Positions 1 to 6,299 of a DNA stretch of 12,008 bases are shown here, one piece after another. Position 1 is the first letter of the stretch. Every line of letters starts with the position of its first letter. The notes below the pieces were generated by a model. That model was given only the letters and a program-made list of their open reading frames with translations. It was not told the origin of the DNA and searched no databases. Position numbers and translations under genes: made by a program. Source of the DNA: Phycisphaerae bacterium (GTDB lineage: Bacteria > Planctomycetota > Phycisphaerae > Sedimentisphaerales > SG8-4); contig JAUXAH010000032.1 of the NCBI GenBank assembly GCA_030614945.1, positions 1 through 12,008 of the forward strand. The letters are read 5' to 3'.

Positions 1-1
1 A

Positions 2-1768
2 ATAAGACGAATAAGCCAGGCCTTTTTTTTCTCGCTGTTCGTTTGGTTCTGCATAGTCGCCACCGTAGGCGAAAAACTCTGGCAGTTGCGGGGCTGGCCC
101 GTTAACTGGTTTTTGCAGCTCGACCCGCTGGTGGCAATCGGGACAATATTGACTACACACACTCTCTACCGGCCCCTTCTATGGGCGCTGCTTACGATTA
201 TATTGACAATAATTTTCGGGCGATTCTTCTGCAGTTGGGTCTGTCCCTTCGGCTCATTGCATCACTTTGTGGGCTTCTTGGGCAATCGAAAAAAAACTGC
301 GGCACAAAAAATCCAGCTAAACAAATACCGAAAACCACAGTGCATAAAATACTTCATTCTCATAGTATTTCTGTTTATGGCCGCGCTTCCATCGATAGGC
401 GTTACTTTGCAGACGGGCCTGCTCGACCCTATACCGTTGATAACCCGCTCTTTTAACCTCGTATTATTGCCTATTGCTGATAGACCCGCTAACCTCGTTT
501 CAGTAACAGCACGCTTCTATGAGGGAGCGTGGCTGATACTAACGATATTTTTGACAGCGGTTTTGCTTAACCTCGCCATCCCCCGATTCTACTGCAGATT
601 CATCTGTCCACTTGGCGCATTGTTCGGCATCCTGGGCAGATTTGCTATATGGCGAATCGGCAGGAACCAGAGCGAATGTGTCAATTGCAAATTGTGCGAG
701 CGGGCCTGCGAAGGTGGCTGCGAGCCGAGCGATAATATAAGAATAAGTGAATGCGTACTTTGCCTTAACTGCCGCCAGGATTGCAAGGACGAACTAATCA
801 GTTACCAGACAAAACCGTCGCTGGCAGGCGAAATCACAAATCCGAACATTTCTCGCAGGGGCTTTGTGCTTTCACTCACCGGCGGTATCCTTGCAGTACC
901 GGCGGTCAGGATGAGCAACAAATTGGGCAGCAACTGGTACCACAAAGTTATTCGCCCGCCTGGCGCATTGTCGGAAGAGGAATTCCTGAAGAGATGCATC
1001 AAGTGCGGACAATGTATGCGGGTGTGCCCCACAAATGTTATCCAGCCCGGCGGCATCCAGGGAGGGCTGGAAAATCTCTGGACGCCTGTGCTGAACAATC
1101 GAATCGGCTCAAGCGGCTGTCAACTAAACTGCGTGGCCTGCGGGCAGGTTTGTCCGACCTCGGCCATTCGGCCGATTACACTTGCAGAAAAACTGGGAAC
1201 CGACGAGTTTGCCGACGTCGGGCCAATCAAGCTGGGCACCGCATTTGTCGACCAAAACAGGTGCCTTCCCTGGGCGATGAATAAGCCCTGCATAGTCTGC
1301 GAAGAAAACTGTCCGCTTAGCCCCAAGGCAATTTATACGGAGGAATGCTTCAATACGGTAAGAGATGGTATTTTGACCGTAAAGAAAGCCACAGATAATA
1401 CTGTGGAAGTTGAAGAGACCATTGTGCCCGACAAATTTGCTACCGGCGATTATTATTGTGCCGCTGAAGATGACGAGCCCCGCCCCTCGGAGGGGCTGGG
1501 TGAACGCAGGAAAATCGCAGCGAATACCGAAAACACCATCGTAATTTCATCTGATGAGCAATTCGGAAAAATCCCTGCTGCAGGCAGTAAAATTCAGGTT
1601 CAGGTTCGCCTGCAAAGACCTTGTGTTGATATTGAGAAATGTATCGGCTGTGGAATTTGCGAACACGAATGCCCCGTAAGCGGTAAAAAAGCTATAAAGG
1701 TCTCCGCGGAAAATGAAACAAGAAGTGCAGATAGAAGGTTACTGCTGGGTTCCCATTCTGCGACATAA
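2..1768 (+). CDS. NapH/NapG-like polyferredoxin membrane protein (5' end cut by window)
   Basis: Probable membrane quinol dehydrogenase/electron-transfer protein. The frame is open to the left edge: the 28 codons before the TTG at 86 encode a further hydrophobic segment, so TTG 86 is not the true start. In order (residues counted from TTG 86): transmembrane segments near 30-48, 86-108 and 147-165; two CxxxCP motifs of NapH type (C49/C53 and C170/C174); a cysteine-rich Fe-S region at 198-233; a twin-arginine-like stretch SRRGFVLSLTGG at 256-267; then NapG-like ferredoxin motifs near C304-C314, C345-C356, C393-C409 and C519-C529. The arrangement looks like NapH fused to a NapG-like ferredoxin that keeps its Tat-like signal inside the chain. 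Known NapGH proteins pass electrons from quinol to periplasmic reductases. Residues 464-475 (PRPSEGLGERR region) are encoded over a perfect palindrome and look like an inserted linker. The gene lies 150 bp upstream of a Tat-exported reductase. The family is fairly sure; the redox partner is unknown. Confidence 0.85.
   Translation: MRRISQAFFFSLFVWFCIVATVGEKLWQLRGWPVNWFLQLDPLVAIGTILTTHTLYRPLLWALLTIILTIIFGRFFCSWVCPFGSLHHFVGFLGNRKKTAAQKIQLNKYRKPQCIKYFILIVFLFMAALPSIGVTLQTGLLDPIPLITRSFNLVLLPIADRPANLVSVTARFYEGAWLILTIFLTAVLLNLAIPRFYCRFICPLGALFGILGRFAIWRIGRNQSECVNCKLCERACEGGCEPSDNIRISECVLCLNCRQDCKDELISYQTKPSLAGEITNPNISRRGFVLSLTGGILAVPAVRMSNKLGSNWYHKVIRPPGALSEEEFLKRCIKCGQCMRVCPTNVIQPGGIQGGLENLWTPVLNNRIGSSGCQLNCVACGQVCPTSAIRPITLAEKLGTDEFADVGPIKLGTAFVDQNRCLPWAMNKPCIVCEENCPLSPKAIYTEECFNTVRDGILTVKKATDNTVEVEETIVPDKFATGDYYCAAEDDEPRPSEGLGERRKIAANTENTIVISSDEQFGKIPAAGSKIQVQVRLQRPCVDIEKCIGCGICEHECPVSGKKAIKVSAENETRSADRRLLLGSHSAT
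1482..1496. repeat. 15-bp perfect palindrome inside the polyferredoxin gene
   Basis: GCCCCTCGGAGGGGC is a perfect inverted repeat (7-bp arms, 1-nt centre) lying in frame in the linker between the penultimate and last ferredoxin motifs. It is far more GC-rich than the flanking coding sequence. It resembles small palindromic repeats that insert in frame into genes, but no second full copy is seen in this window. Confidence 0.55.
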
Positions 1769-1795
1769 TGTAAAATGGCACCCGGCCCGGCTTAA

Positions 1796-1888
1796 ACCCC
1801 GTTAGAGGGACCCCGCCTTGCGGGAACCCAAATAAGACGTCAGAGGCATCTGCCCTGATTTGTAAAGGGGCGAGTTTTCTAACGGGGT
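1796..1888. repeat. Terminal-inverted-repeat element between the polyferredoxin and first reductase genes
   Basis: An 11-bp perfect inverted repeat bounds a 93-bp intergenic segment: ACCCCGTTAGA at 1796-1806 and TCTAACGGGGT at 1878-1888. Inside the left part is a second hairpin, CCCGC-CTT-GCGGG (1812-1824). No U-tract follows either structure, so it does not look like an intrinsic terminator. The size and ends fit a small MITE- or REP-like mobile repeat. No encoded protein is visible. Confidence 0.45.
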
Positions 1889-1918
1889 AAACGTTAATCG
1901 GTTTTGGAGTTTAATGCG

Positions 1919-3184
1919 ATGAAGGAAAAGCACAATAAAATCAACAGAAGGAATTTTTTGAAAACGATGGGAGCGGCAGGGTTGGGCTCCGTTTGGGCCG
2001 GTTGCAAGGGCAAGGAAGAAAAGGAGCCAGATGCTATTGACCCTGACGCTCCAGGAAAAGCGCAAAAGCCCGAATTGTCGCAGGTGCCGAGACGAAAGTT
2101 AGGCAAAACAGGCGTTGAGGTCCCGTGCCTGTGCCTGGGGGGAAATTATAATCTTGTTGAGAGGCAAATAATTTTGAAAAAAGCTCTCGAGTGGGGCATT
2201 AATTGCTGGGATACAGCCCACAACTACGCAGGAGGAAACAGCGAGCTTGGGATAGGTAAATACCTGTCGAAGAACCCACAGATCCGAAAGAAATTGTTCA
2301 TCGTAAGCAAAGCATCGTTTGCAGGAACCGTGGCAGACGTGGAAAATCGTCTTCAAACCTCTCTTAAGAGAATGAACACAAATTACATTGATTTGTACTG
2401 TGGCGTTCACTTTATGTCCAACCCTGCACAATTGACGGACGAATTAAAACAGTGGGCCAAGAATGCCAAGAAGCGAAAATTGATTCATTTTTTTGGTTTC
2501 AGTACTCACTCGAATACTGCCCAATGTCTTGCCGCTGCGGCCAAGCTCGACTGGATTGATGCGATAACGACACGCTACAGTTTTCGAATGATGCAGGATA
2601 CTAAGATGCAGGCTGCTGTTGAGGCGTGTCACAAAGCGAAGATCGGTCTTATTGCTATAAAGACTCTGGGACGCGCCTTGAAAACCCAAAAGGATAAAAA
2701 ACTGGTCGAACACTTCCTGCAGCGAGGTTTTACCGAGGGACAGGCAAAGATAAAATTTGTGCTGGAGGATAAAAGGTTCAGCTCGGCTTGCGTTGGAATG
2801 GAGAATATCAATCTTTTGTATTCAAACATCGCTGCTGTGCAGGACGAAACCAAGCTTACGCAAGCAGATATTGAGGCCTTCAAAGAATACGCCACGGCAA
2901 CCTGCAGCGGTTATTGTGCCGGCTGCGCATATATCTGCGACTCCGCCCTCCGTAAGGAGTCCATAGGACTGCCGGATACGCCATACCTTAGTGACATTAT
3001 GCGCTATTTGATGTACTACAACAGCTACGGCGAGCAGGAAAGAGCAAGAGAGCTTTTTGCCAAAATTCCCGACAAGGTAAGAAACAAACTGCTCAGCACA
3101 GATTACGGACCTGCCGAAGCTCGCTGCCCGCAGCATCTCCCGATAGCCAAACTGGTCGCCGAAGCCATCAGCAAGTTGGCCTGA
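1919..3184 (+). CDS. Tat-exported aldo/keto reductase with C-terminal cysteine cluster (paralog 1)
   Basis: Aldo/keto reductase of the COG1453-like branch, probably acting outside the cytoplasm. ATG 1919 is chosen because GGAG (1906-1909) sits 9 nt upstream; the TTG at 1904 overlaps that site. The 421-aa product has a Tat signal (N-R-R-N-F-L-K, residues 9-15) followed by a hydrophobic stretch ending AGC at 27-29, a weak lipobox. The AKR barrel starts near R58 and keeps the usual catalytic tetrad: D98, Y103, K131 and H164. The C-terminus has cysteines C329, C333, C336 and C340 and a later C403-P-Q-H-L-P, the remains of the ferredoxin-like tail of this family. A periplasmic AKR would lack NAD(P)H, so Fe-S electron supply is plausible (inference). 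It follows the NapHG-like gene and may share its transcript. It is paralogous to the gene at 4450-5730. The substrate is unknown. Confidence 0.85.
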   Translation: MKEKHNKINRRNFLKTMGAAGLGSVWAGCKGKEEKEPDAIDPDAPGKAQKPELSQVPRRKLGKTGVEVPCLCLGGNYNLVERQIILKKALEWGINCWDTAHNYAGGNSELGIGKYLSKNPQIRKKLFIVSKASFAGTVADVENRLQTSLKRMNTNYIDLYCGVHFMSNPAQLTDELKQWAKNAKKRKLIHFFGFSTHSNTAQCLAAAAKLDWIDAITTRYSFRMMQDTKMQAAVEACHKAKIGLIAIKTLGRALKTQKDKKLVEHFLQRGFTEGQAKIKFVLEDKRFSSACVGMENINLLYSNIAAVQDETKLTQADIEAFKEYATATCSGYCAGCAYICDSALRKESIGLPDTPYLSDIMRYLMYYNSYGEQERARELFAKIPDKVRNKLLSTDYGPAEARCPQHLPIAKLVAEAISKLA

Positions 3185-3212
3185 GCGGCATGGCAAACAC
3201 TTAAGCGCAGTA

Positions 3213-3236
3213 GGGGCAGGCCTATGTGCCTGCCCT
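3213..3236. repeat. REP-like hairpin downstream of first reductase gene
   Basis: GGGCAGGC (3214-3221) and GCCTGCCC (3228-3235) form a perfect 8-bp stem with a 6-nt loop, extendable by one G-T pair. It lies about 30 nt after the stop codon. There is no following T-tract, so it is better called a palindromic repeat than a terminator, although it could stabilise the mRNA 3' end. Confidence 0.5.
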
Positions 3237-3270
3237 GTCTCTTAACGATGGTTGTGTGGAACCGTAACGC

Positions 3271-3313
3271 CAGGGTGGCAGCCTCAAGCGCAGCTTGGGG
3301 ATGGCTCCGCCTG
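3271..3313. repeat. Second, imperfect intergenic hairpin element
   Basis: An imperfect long hairpin: outer arms CAGG (3271-3274) and CCTG (3310-3313), a middle paired region, and an inner stem CCTCAAGC (3282-3289) with GCTTGGGG (3293-3300) around a 3-nt loop, with one G-T pair. With the hairpin at 3213-3236 it makes up most of the recognisable content of the 310-bp gap 3185-3494. I see no gene in that gap. Confidence 0.4.
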
Positions 3314-3395
3314 ACATAACCATACAAGCAAAACAAGCTGGTTTTTACCAACAAAGATGACATGCACCCACAGAATATACCAAAAAATAAATAAG

Positions 3396-3425
3396 TTGAC
3401 TGGTTCGGGAATTTCGTGGTAATGT
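3396..3425 (+). promoter_or_regulatory. Putative promoter for the ThuA-like/second reductase pair
   Basis: TTGACT (3396-3401) and TAATGT (3420-3425) are 18 bp apart, and a TG dinucleotide at 3417-3418 gives an extended -10. The -10 matches the consensus at only three of six positions, so this is a weak call. It would give a leader of about 60 nt. Confidence 0.35.
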
Positions 3426-3494
3426 ATGCTGGCAAGGAAGCGTTATTTTACAAGCACTTACGTACTTTGCAAAAGTCTAACCATTTTTTAAGGC

Positions 3495-4388
3495 ATGGGA
3501 AAAATGAGAATGAGAGTTTGGGTGATAGTAGTCGGGCTGGCTTTGGTCGCTTTGCTGCCGGTTTTTATAGCATACGGCGCCGTTGAGAAACAGACCAAAA
3601 AGATAGTGTTCCTGTGGAGTCCGGCGCCGGGACATCACCCTAACTGGGTCAGTTGCGAGCTGCTTAAGCACTGTCTTGAGAACTCACCCAGCGTAAAAGG
3701 CATCAAATGCGAGGTATATGATGCCTGGCCTGAAAACCCCGCCGTGCTGGACGATGCGGCTGCGATTGTGATTTATTCGGAGGGTATCAATGAGCAGATG
3801 CAAAAGGAGGGGAAACCCCATCCCGTTTTTAATTCGCCGAAGCGGCTGCAATTTCTGGCTAAGCTAATGAAAAAAGGCGTAGGAATGGTGTGCATACACT
3901 ACACACTCTACGCCACCCGCCGGTTAGAAGCGCCGAAATTGCTTAAGTGGATTGGTGCCTACTGCGATTTCCAGGGCTACGGCTCGACCCATTGGGTAAC
4001 ACGAAAACCGCAACTCCTTACTCCGGTTACATCATACCATCCGGTTTCCCGTGGCTGGGCGAAATTTACGCTGGACGAAAACGAGCTTTATCACAATCTA
4101 TGCTTCGCCGAAGAAAACTGCCCGGTCCCTATTTTGAGAACAACTTTTCCGGACAAAAAGACAAAGGAAATGAAGGAGCACATCGTTGCCTGGGCGCTGG
4201 AGCGAAAAGACGGGGGACGTGGATTTGGCTTCGGCGGCGGCCACTTCTACAATATGTGGATAAACGGCGATTGTCGAAAGATGATACTAAATGCCATCCT
4301 CTGGACCGCAAAAATTCAGGTGCCCAACAACGGTGTGCAGTCGTCCGTACCGGAGAAGTTGAAGACGGAGAAAAAGGGCCAACCTTGA
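3495..4388 (+). CDS. Secreted or membrane-anchored ThuA-like domain protein
   Basis: Trehalose-utilization-type (ThuA-like, PF06283-like) protein with a class I glutamine amidotransferase-like fold; such proteins are linked to carbohydrate metabolism, but a reaction is rarely proven. The 297-aa product starts with a basic end and a hydrophobic segment (about residues 7-28), a signal peptide or anchor with only a poor cleavage site. Family-like stretches are VGMVCIHYTLYA near 132-143, HPVSRGWAKFTLDENELY near 179-196 and IVAWALERKDGGRGFGFGGG near 227-246. The start is uncertain: ATG 3495 has AAGG only 1 nt upstream, whereas ATG 3504 (10 nt after AAGG) or ATG 3510 (9 nt after GGGA) are better placed and still keep the signal. 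It lies between two paralogous Tat-exported reductases and 61 bp before the second, so it is probably co-transcribed with it. Confidence 0.8.
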   Translation: MGKMRMRVWVIVVGLALVALLPVFIAYGAVEKQTKKIVFLWSPAPGHHPNWVSCELLKHCLENSPSVKGIKCEVYDAWPENPAVLDDAAAIVIYSEGINEQMQKEGKPHPVFNSPKRLQFLAKLMKKGVGMVCIHYTLYATRRLEAPKLLKWIGAYCDFQGYGSTHWVTRKPQLLTPVTSYHPVSRGWAKFTLDENELYHNLCFAEENCPVPILRTTFPDKKTKEMKEHIVAWALERKDGGRGFGFGGGHFYNMWINGDCRKMILNAILWTAKIQVPNNGVQSSVPEKLKTEKKGQP

Positions 4389-4449
4389 TTCGCGGCTTCA
4401 GGGACGCCTCAGAAGTATATCGCAGGTTATTCAGGAAAGGAAATGAAAG

Positions 4450-5730
4450 ATGGACAATATTGAGAACAAGCAAGTAACTCGGCGCCGGTTTATGCGCAAC
4501 AGCGCAATGGCCGCAGCAGGATTGGGGTCTGTTCTTGCCGGCTGCAAGGCCAGGGAAGAAGAAAAGGAGCCGAATGCTGTTGAACCTGAGGTTTCAAAGA
4601 TACCCAAAAAGGAAGAATATCCGCAGGTGCCGAGACGAAAGTTGGGCAAAACGGGTGTCGATGTCCCGGTCCTGGCCCTGGGCACAATGTTCAACCTTAT
4701 TGACAACCAAATCGTCTTGAGAAGTACTCTTAAATATGGTGTCAAGTATTGGGACACGGCTCATAGCTATGCGGGCGGCAACAGCGAGCTTGGGATAGGC
4801 AAGTATTTGGAGAAGAATCCGGAGGCTCGAAAAAATCTGTTCCTTGTCACCAAGGCCTCGAGAGCAAAAAACAGAGAGCAGTGGGAAGAGAGGCTCCAGA
4901 CTTCTTTGGAAAGAATGAATACCGATCACATTGACCTGTACTATGCTCCGCACGCGGCATCCGACCCTGCTCAACTCACGGATGAGCTAAAACAATGGGC
5001 CGAGGATGCGAAAAAACGCGAGCTGATACGGTTCTTCGGTTTCACAACGCATCAGAACATGGCCAAGTGTCTTGCCGCCGCGGCCAAATTAGGCTGGATT
5101 GACGTCATAATGCCGGCTTACAATTTCCGCATAATGCAGGACCCTGAAATGCAGGCGGCCATAGAGGCGTGCCACAAGGCCAATATCGGTCTTATCGCTA
5201 TGAAGACTACAGGAAAGACAACTATTAAAAGATTCAAGCAGGCGATTGAGACAGAAACAGATAAAAAAATGGTCGAGCACTTTTTGCAGCGGGGCTTCAC
5301 TCCGGAGCAGGCATGTATAAAACTTGTGCTGGAAGATGAAAGGATAAGCTGTGCCGCCGTTCAGATGGAGAACATTTCGGTTCTAACCCAAAACGTCGCC
5401 GCGGTTCTGGACAAGACTAAATTCACCGAGGCGGACAAAGAGATCTTCAGGCAATACGCCCGGGCGACCTGTGACGGCTATTGTGCCGGCTGTTCTGATA
5501 TCTGTGACTCGGTCCTGCCGGATGTGCCCTGTGTCAGTGACATTATGCGGTATTTGATGTACTACAACAGCTACGGTGACAAGGACAGGGCAAGAGAGCT
5601 TTTTGCTCAAATTCCCGCCAGGGTAAGAAACGGACTGCTCGCCACCGATTACAGACTTGCGGAATCTCGCTGCCCACAGCATCTGCCAATAGGCAAACTG
5701 GTCGCCGAAGCCGTCAGCAAGTTGGCCTGA
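4450..5730 (+). CDS. Tat-exported lipoprotein-like aldo/keto reductase (paralog 2)
   Basis: Second aldo/keto reductase, 426 aa, alignable along its whole length with the gene at 1919-3184. A purine-rich SD (AGGAAAGG, 4433-4440) sits 9 nt before ATG 4450. The Tat motif T-R-R-R-F-M (10-15) is followed by a hydrophobic stretch ending in a good lipobox, LAGC, with C32 as the likely lipidated residue. The AKR tetrad is intact: D102, Y107, K135 and H168. The tail has C341, C345, C348 and C352 plus C408-P-Q-H-L-P, the same unusual spacing as paralog 1. The largest differences are a small insertion near 255-270 and a shorter loop after the cysteine cluster, where paralog 1 has about seven extra residues. 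The last 80 or so bases are nearly identical between the two genes. A hairpin-plus-T terminator follows 104 nt after the stop. The substrate is unknown; a sugar or sugar-derived carbonyl is a guess from the ThuA neighbour. Confidence 0.87.
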   Translation: MDNIENKQVTRRRFMRNSAMAAAGLGSVLAGCKAREEEKEPNAVEPEVSKIPKKEEYPQVPRRKLGKTGVDVPVLALGTMFNLIDNQIVLRSTLKYGVKYWDTAHSYAGGNSELGIGKYLEKNPEARKNLFLVTKASRAKNREQWEERLQTSLERMNTDHIDLYYAPHAASDPAQLTDELKQWAEDAKKRELIRFFGFTTHQNMAKCLAAAAKLGWIDVIMPAYNFRIMQDPEMQAAIEACHKANIGLIAMKTTGKTTIKRFKQAIETETDKKMVEHFLQRGFTPEQACIKLVLEDERISCAAVQMENISVLTQNVAAVLDKTKFTEADKEIFRQYARATCDGYCAGCSDICDSVLPDVPCVSDIMRYLMYYNSYGDKDRARELFAQIPARVRNGLLATDYRLAESRCPQHLPIGKLVAEAVSKLA

Positions 5731-5763
5731 ATCAACTGATTATTGATTATTTTCCCGAACGAC

Positions 5764-5806
5764 ACGCGGTAACAAACACGCCTGTCAGGAGCGTGCGTAT
5801 CCGCGT
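5764..5806 (+). other. Nested hairpin before the terminator (possible 3' UTR RNA structure)
   Basis: ACGCGG (5764-5769) pairs with CCGCGT (5801-5806). Inside it, CACGC (5777-5781) pairs with GCGTG (5791-5795), with CCTGTCAGG in the apical loop. Two coaxial perfect stems in one 43-nt stretch, ahead of a strong terminator, suggest a structured 3' UTR or small RNA. No known RNA family was recognised. Confidence 0.4.
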
Positions 5807-5833
5807 CCGGTAAAAACGCCCGAGGTCTCTATT

Positions 5834-5863
5834 GCCCCTGCCGACAGCAAGCAGGGGCTTTTT
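5834..5863 (+). terminator. Intrinsic terminator after the second reductase
   Basis: GCCCCTGC (5834-5841) and GCAGGGGC (5851-5858) form a perfect 8-bp GC-rich stem with a 9-nt loop, followed at once by TTTTT (5859-5863). It closes the redox block transcript. Confidence 0.85.
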
Positions 5864-5884
5864 CAATAATTATTTCTACGAGCA

Positions 5885-5899
5885 GGCAAAAAATTTGCC
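5885..5899. promoter_or_regulatory. Operator-like palindrome upstream of an orphan unit
   Basis: GGCAAA-AAA-TTTGCC is a perfect 6-bp inverted repeat with a 3-nt spacer. It ends 8 bp before an AT-rich -10-like stretch (CATAATATAAG, 5908-5918). No good -35 is visible. It could be a regulator site for whatever is transcribed toward the terminator at 6185-6211. Confidence 0.35.
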
Positions 5900-5947
5900 G
5901 GTTTTTGCATAATATAAGTGCTTTACTAACAAACAGTTACGCTTTAT

Positions 5948-5983
5948 GAAAGGAGATTCTCCTTGATTTCCCACACTCCTTTC
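5948..5983 (+). promoter_or_regulatory. Shine-Dalgarno with two alternative sequestering partners
   Basis: The strong SD in GAAAGGAG (5948-5955) can pair with CTCCTT at 5959-5964 (6 bp, 3-nt loop) or with CTCCTTTC at 5976-5983 (8 bp perfect, 20-nt loop). The two pairings exclude each other. A short ORF (ATG 5946, six codons ending TGA) and the TTG at 5963 lie within it. This is the layout of a translational switch, but no known riboswitch class was recognised. Confidence 0.35.
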
Positions 5984-6154
5984 GGTTATAATAATCCTGT
6001 AATAAGAGCCCCTGCTTGGTGCTGGCAGAGGCAACAGTTCTGGTTTCCGGGATGGGAGATGAAGAAGTTTTATTACGAAATCTGGCTTCCGTTTACATTT
6101 AATAAGAGACGGCTTTTGCTTCTGGCAATTGCAAGCTATATTGCTCTGTGTTAA
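5963..6154 (+). CDS. Doubtful small hydrophobic-tailed protein (63 aa)
   Basis: Not a recognised family. Reading from TTG 5963, with AAAGGAG 7 nt upstream, gives a 63-residue peptide rich in Trp, Phe and Tyr, ending in a basic-then-hydrophobic tail (KRRLLLLAIASYIALC). An in-frame ATG at 6060 would give a 31-residue peptide starting MKKFYYEIW, with a poorly spaced SD. The unit has an operator-like palindrome and SD upstream and a strong terminator 30 nt after the stop, which argues for transcription. Coding is much less certain, because the odd composition and the SD pairing options also fit a non-coding RNA. Apart from this ORF, the interval 5731-6299 holds only the two terminators, the nested hairpin, the palindrome and the hldD promoter. 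Confidence 0.3.
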   Translation: MISHTPFGYNNPVIRAPAWCWQRQQFWFPGWEMKKFYYEIWLPFTFNKRRLLLLAIASYIALC

Positions 6155-6184
6155 AAAGGTGTTGGAATTTTTGGCTCTTTTCCG

Positions 6185-6211
6185 ACCGCCTGGTTTTGGG
6201 CGGTTTTTTTT
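6185..6211 (+). terminator. Intrinsic terminator upstream of hldD
   Basis: ACCGCC (6185-6190) and GGCGGT (6199-6204) form the stem, and a run of eight T (6204-6211) follows. It ends the orphan unit at 5885-6184 and insulates hldD. Confidence 0.85.
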
Positions 6212-6235
6212 ATGCGCACCAGGCCCCTTAAACAT

Positions 6236-6264
6236 TTGACACATTCAACGCGGCAAATTAAGCT
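6236..6264 (+). promoter_or_regulatory. Putative hldD promoter
   Basis: A consensus -35, TTGACA (6236-6241), is followed after 17 bp by TAAGCT (6259-6264), which keeps only the T1, A2 and T6 positions of the -10. A better hexamer, TATAAA (6265-6270), lies 23 bp from the -35, which is too far. It sits directly after the terminator and about 35 bp before the hldD start. Confidence 0.5.
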
Positions 6265-6299
6265 TATAAAAACGAACCGGATAATCAGGGACCTACAAA

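Noticed and set aside
781..1284. Plus-strand 167-aa frame inside the polyferredoxin gene
   Set aside because: It is a shadow in another frame of a gene with clear Fe-S motifs, and it has no family features or SD.
3103..3435. Minus-strand 110-aa frame after the first reductase
   Set aside because: It overlaps the reductase 3' end and both hairpin repeats, with no SD and no protein-like pattern.
5876..6244. Minus-strand 122-aa frame
   Set aside because: It runs antisense through a strong plus-strand terminator and hldD promoter, has Lys/Pro-rich composition typical of non-coding translation, and has no recognisable domain.
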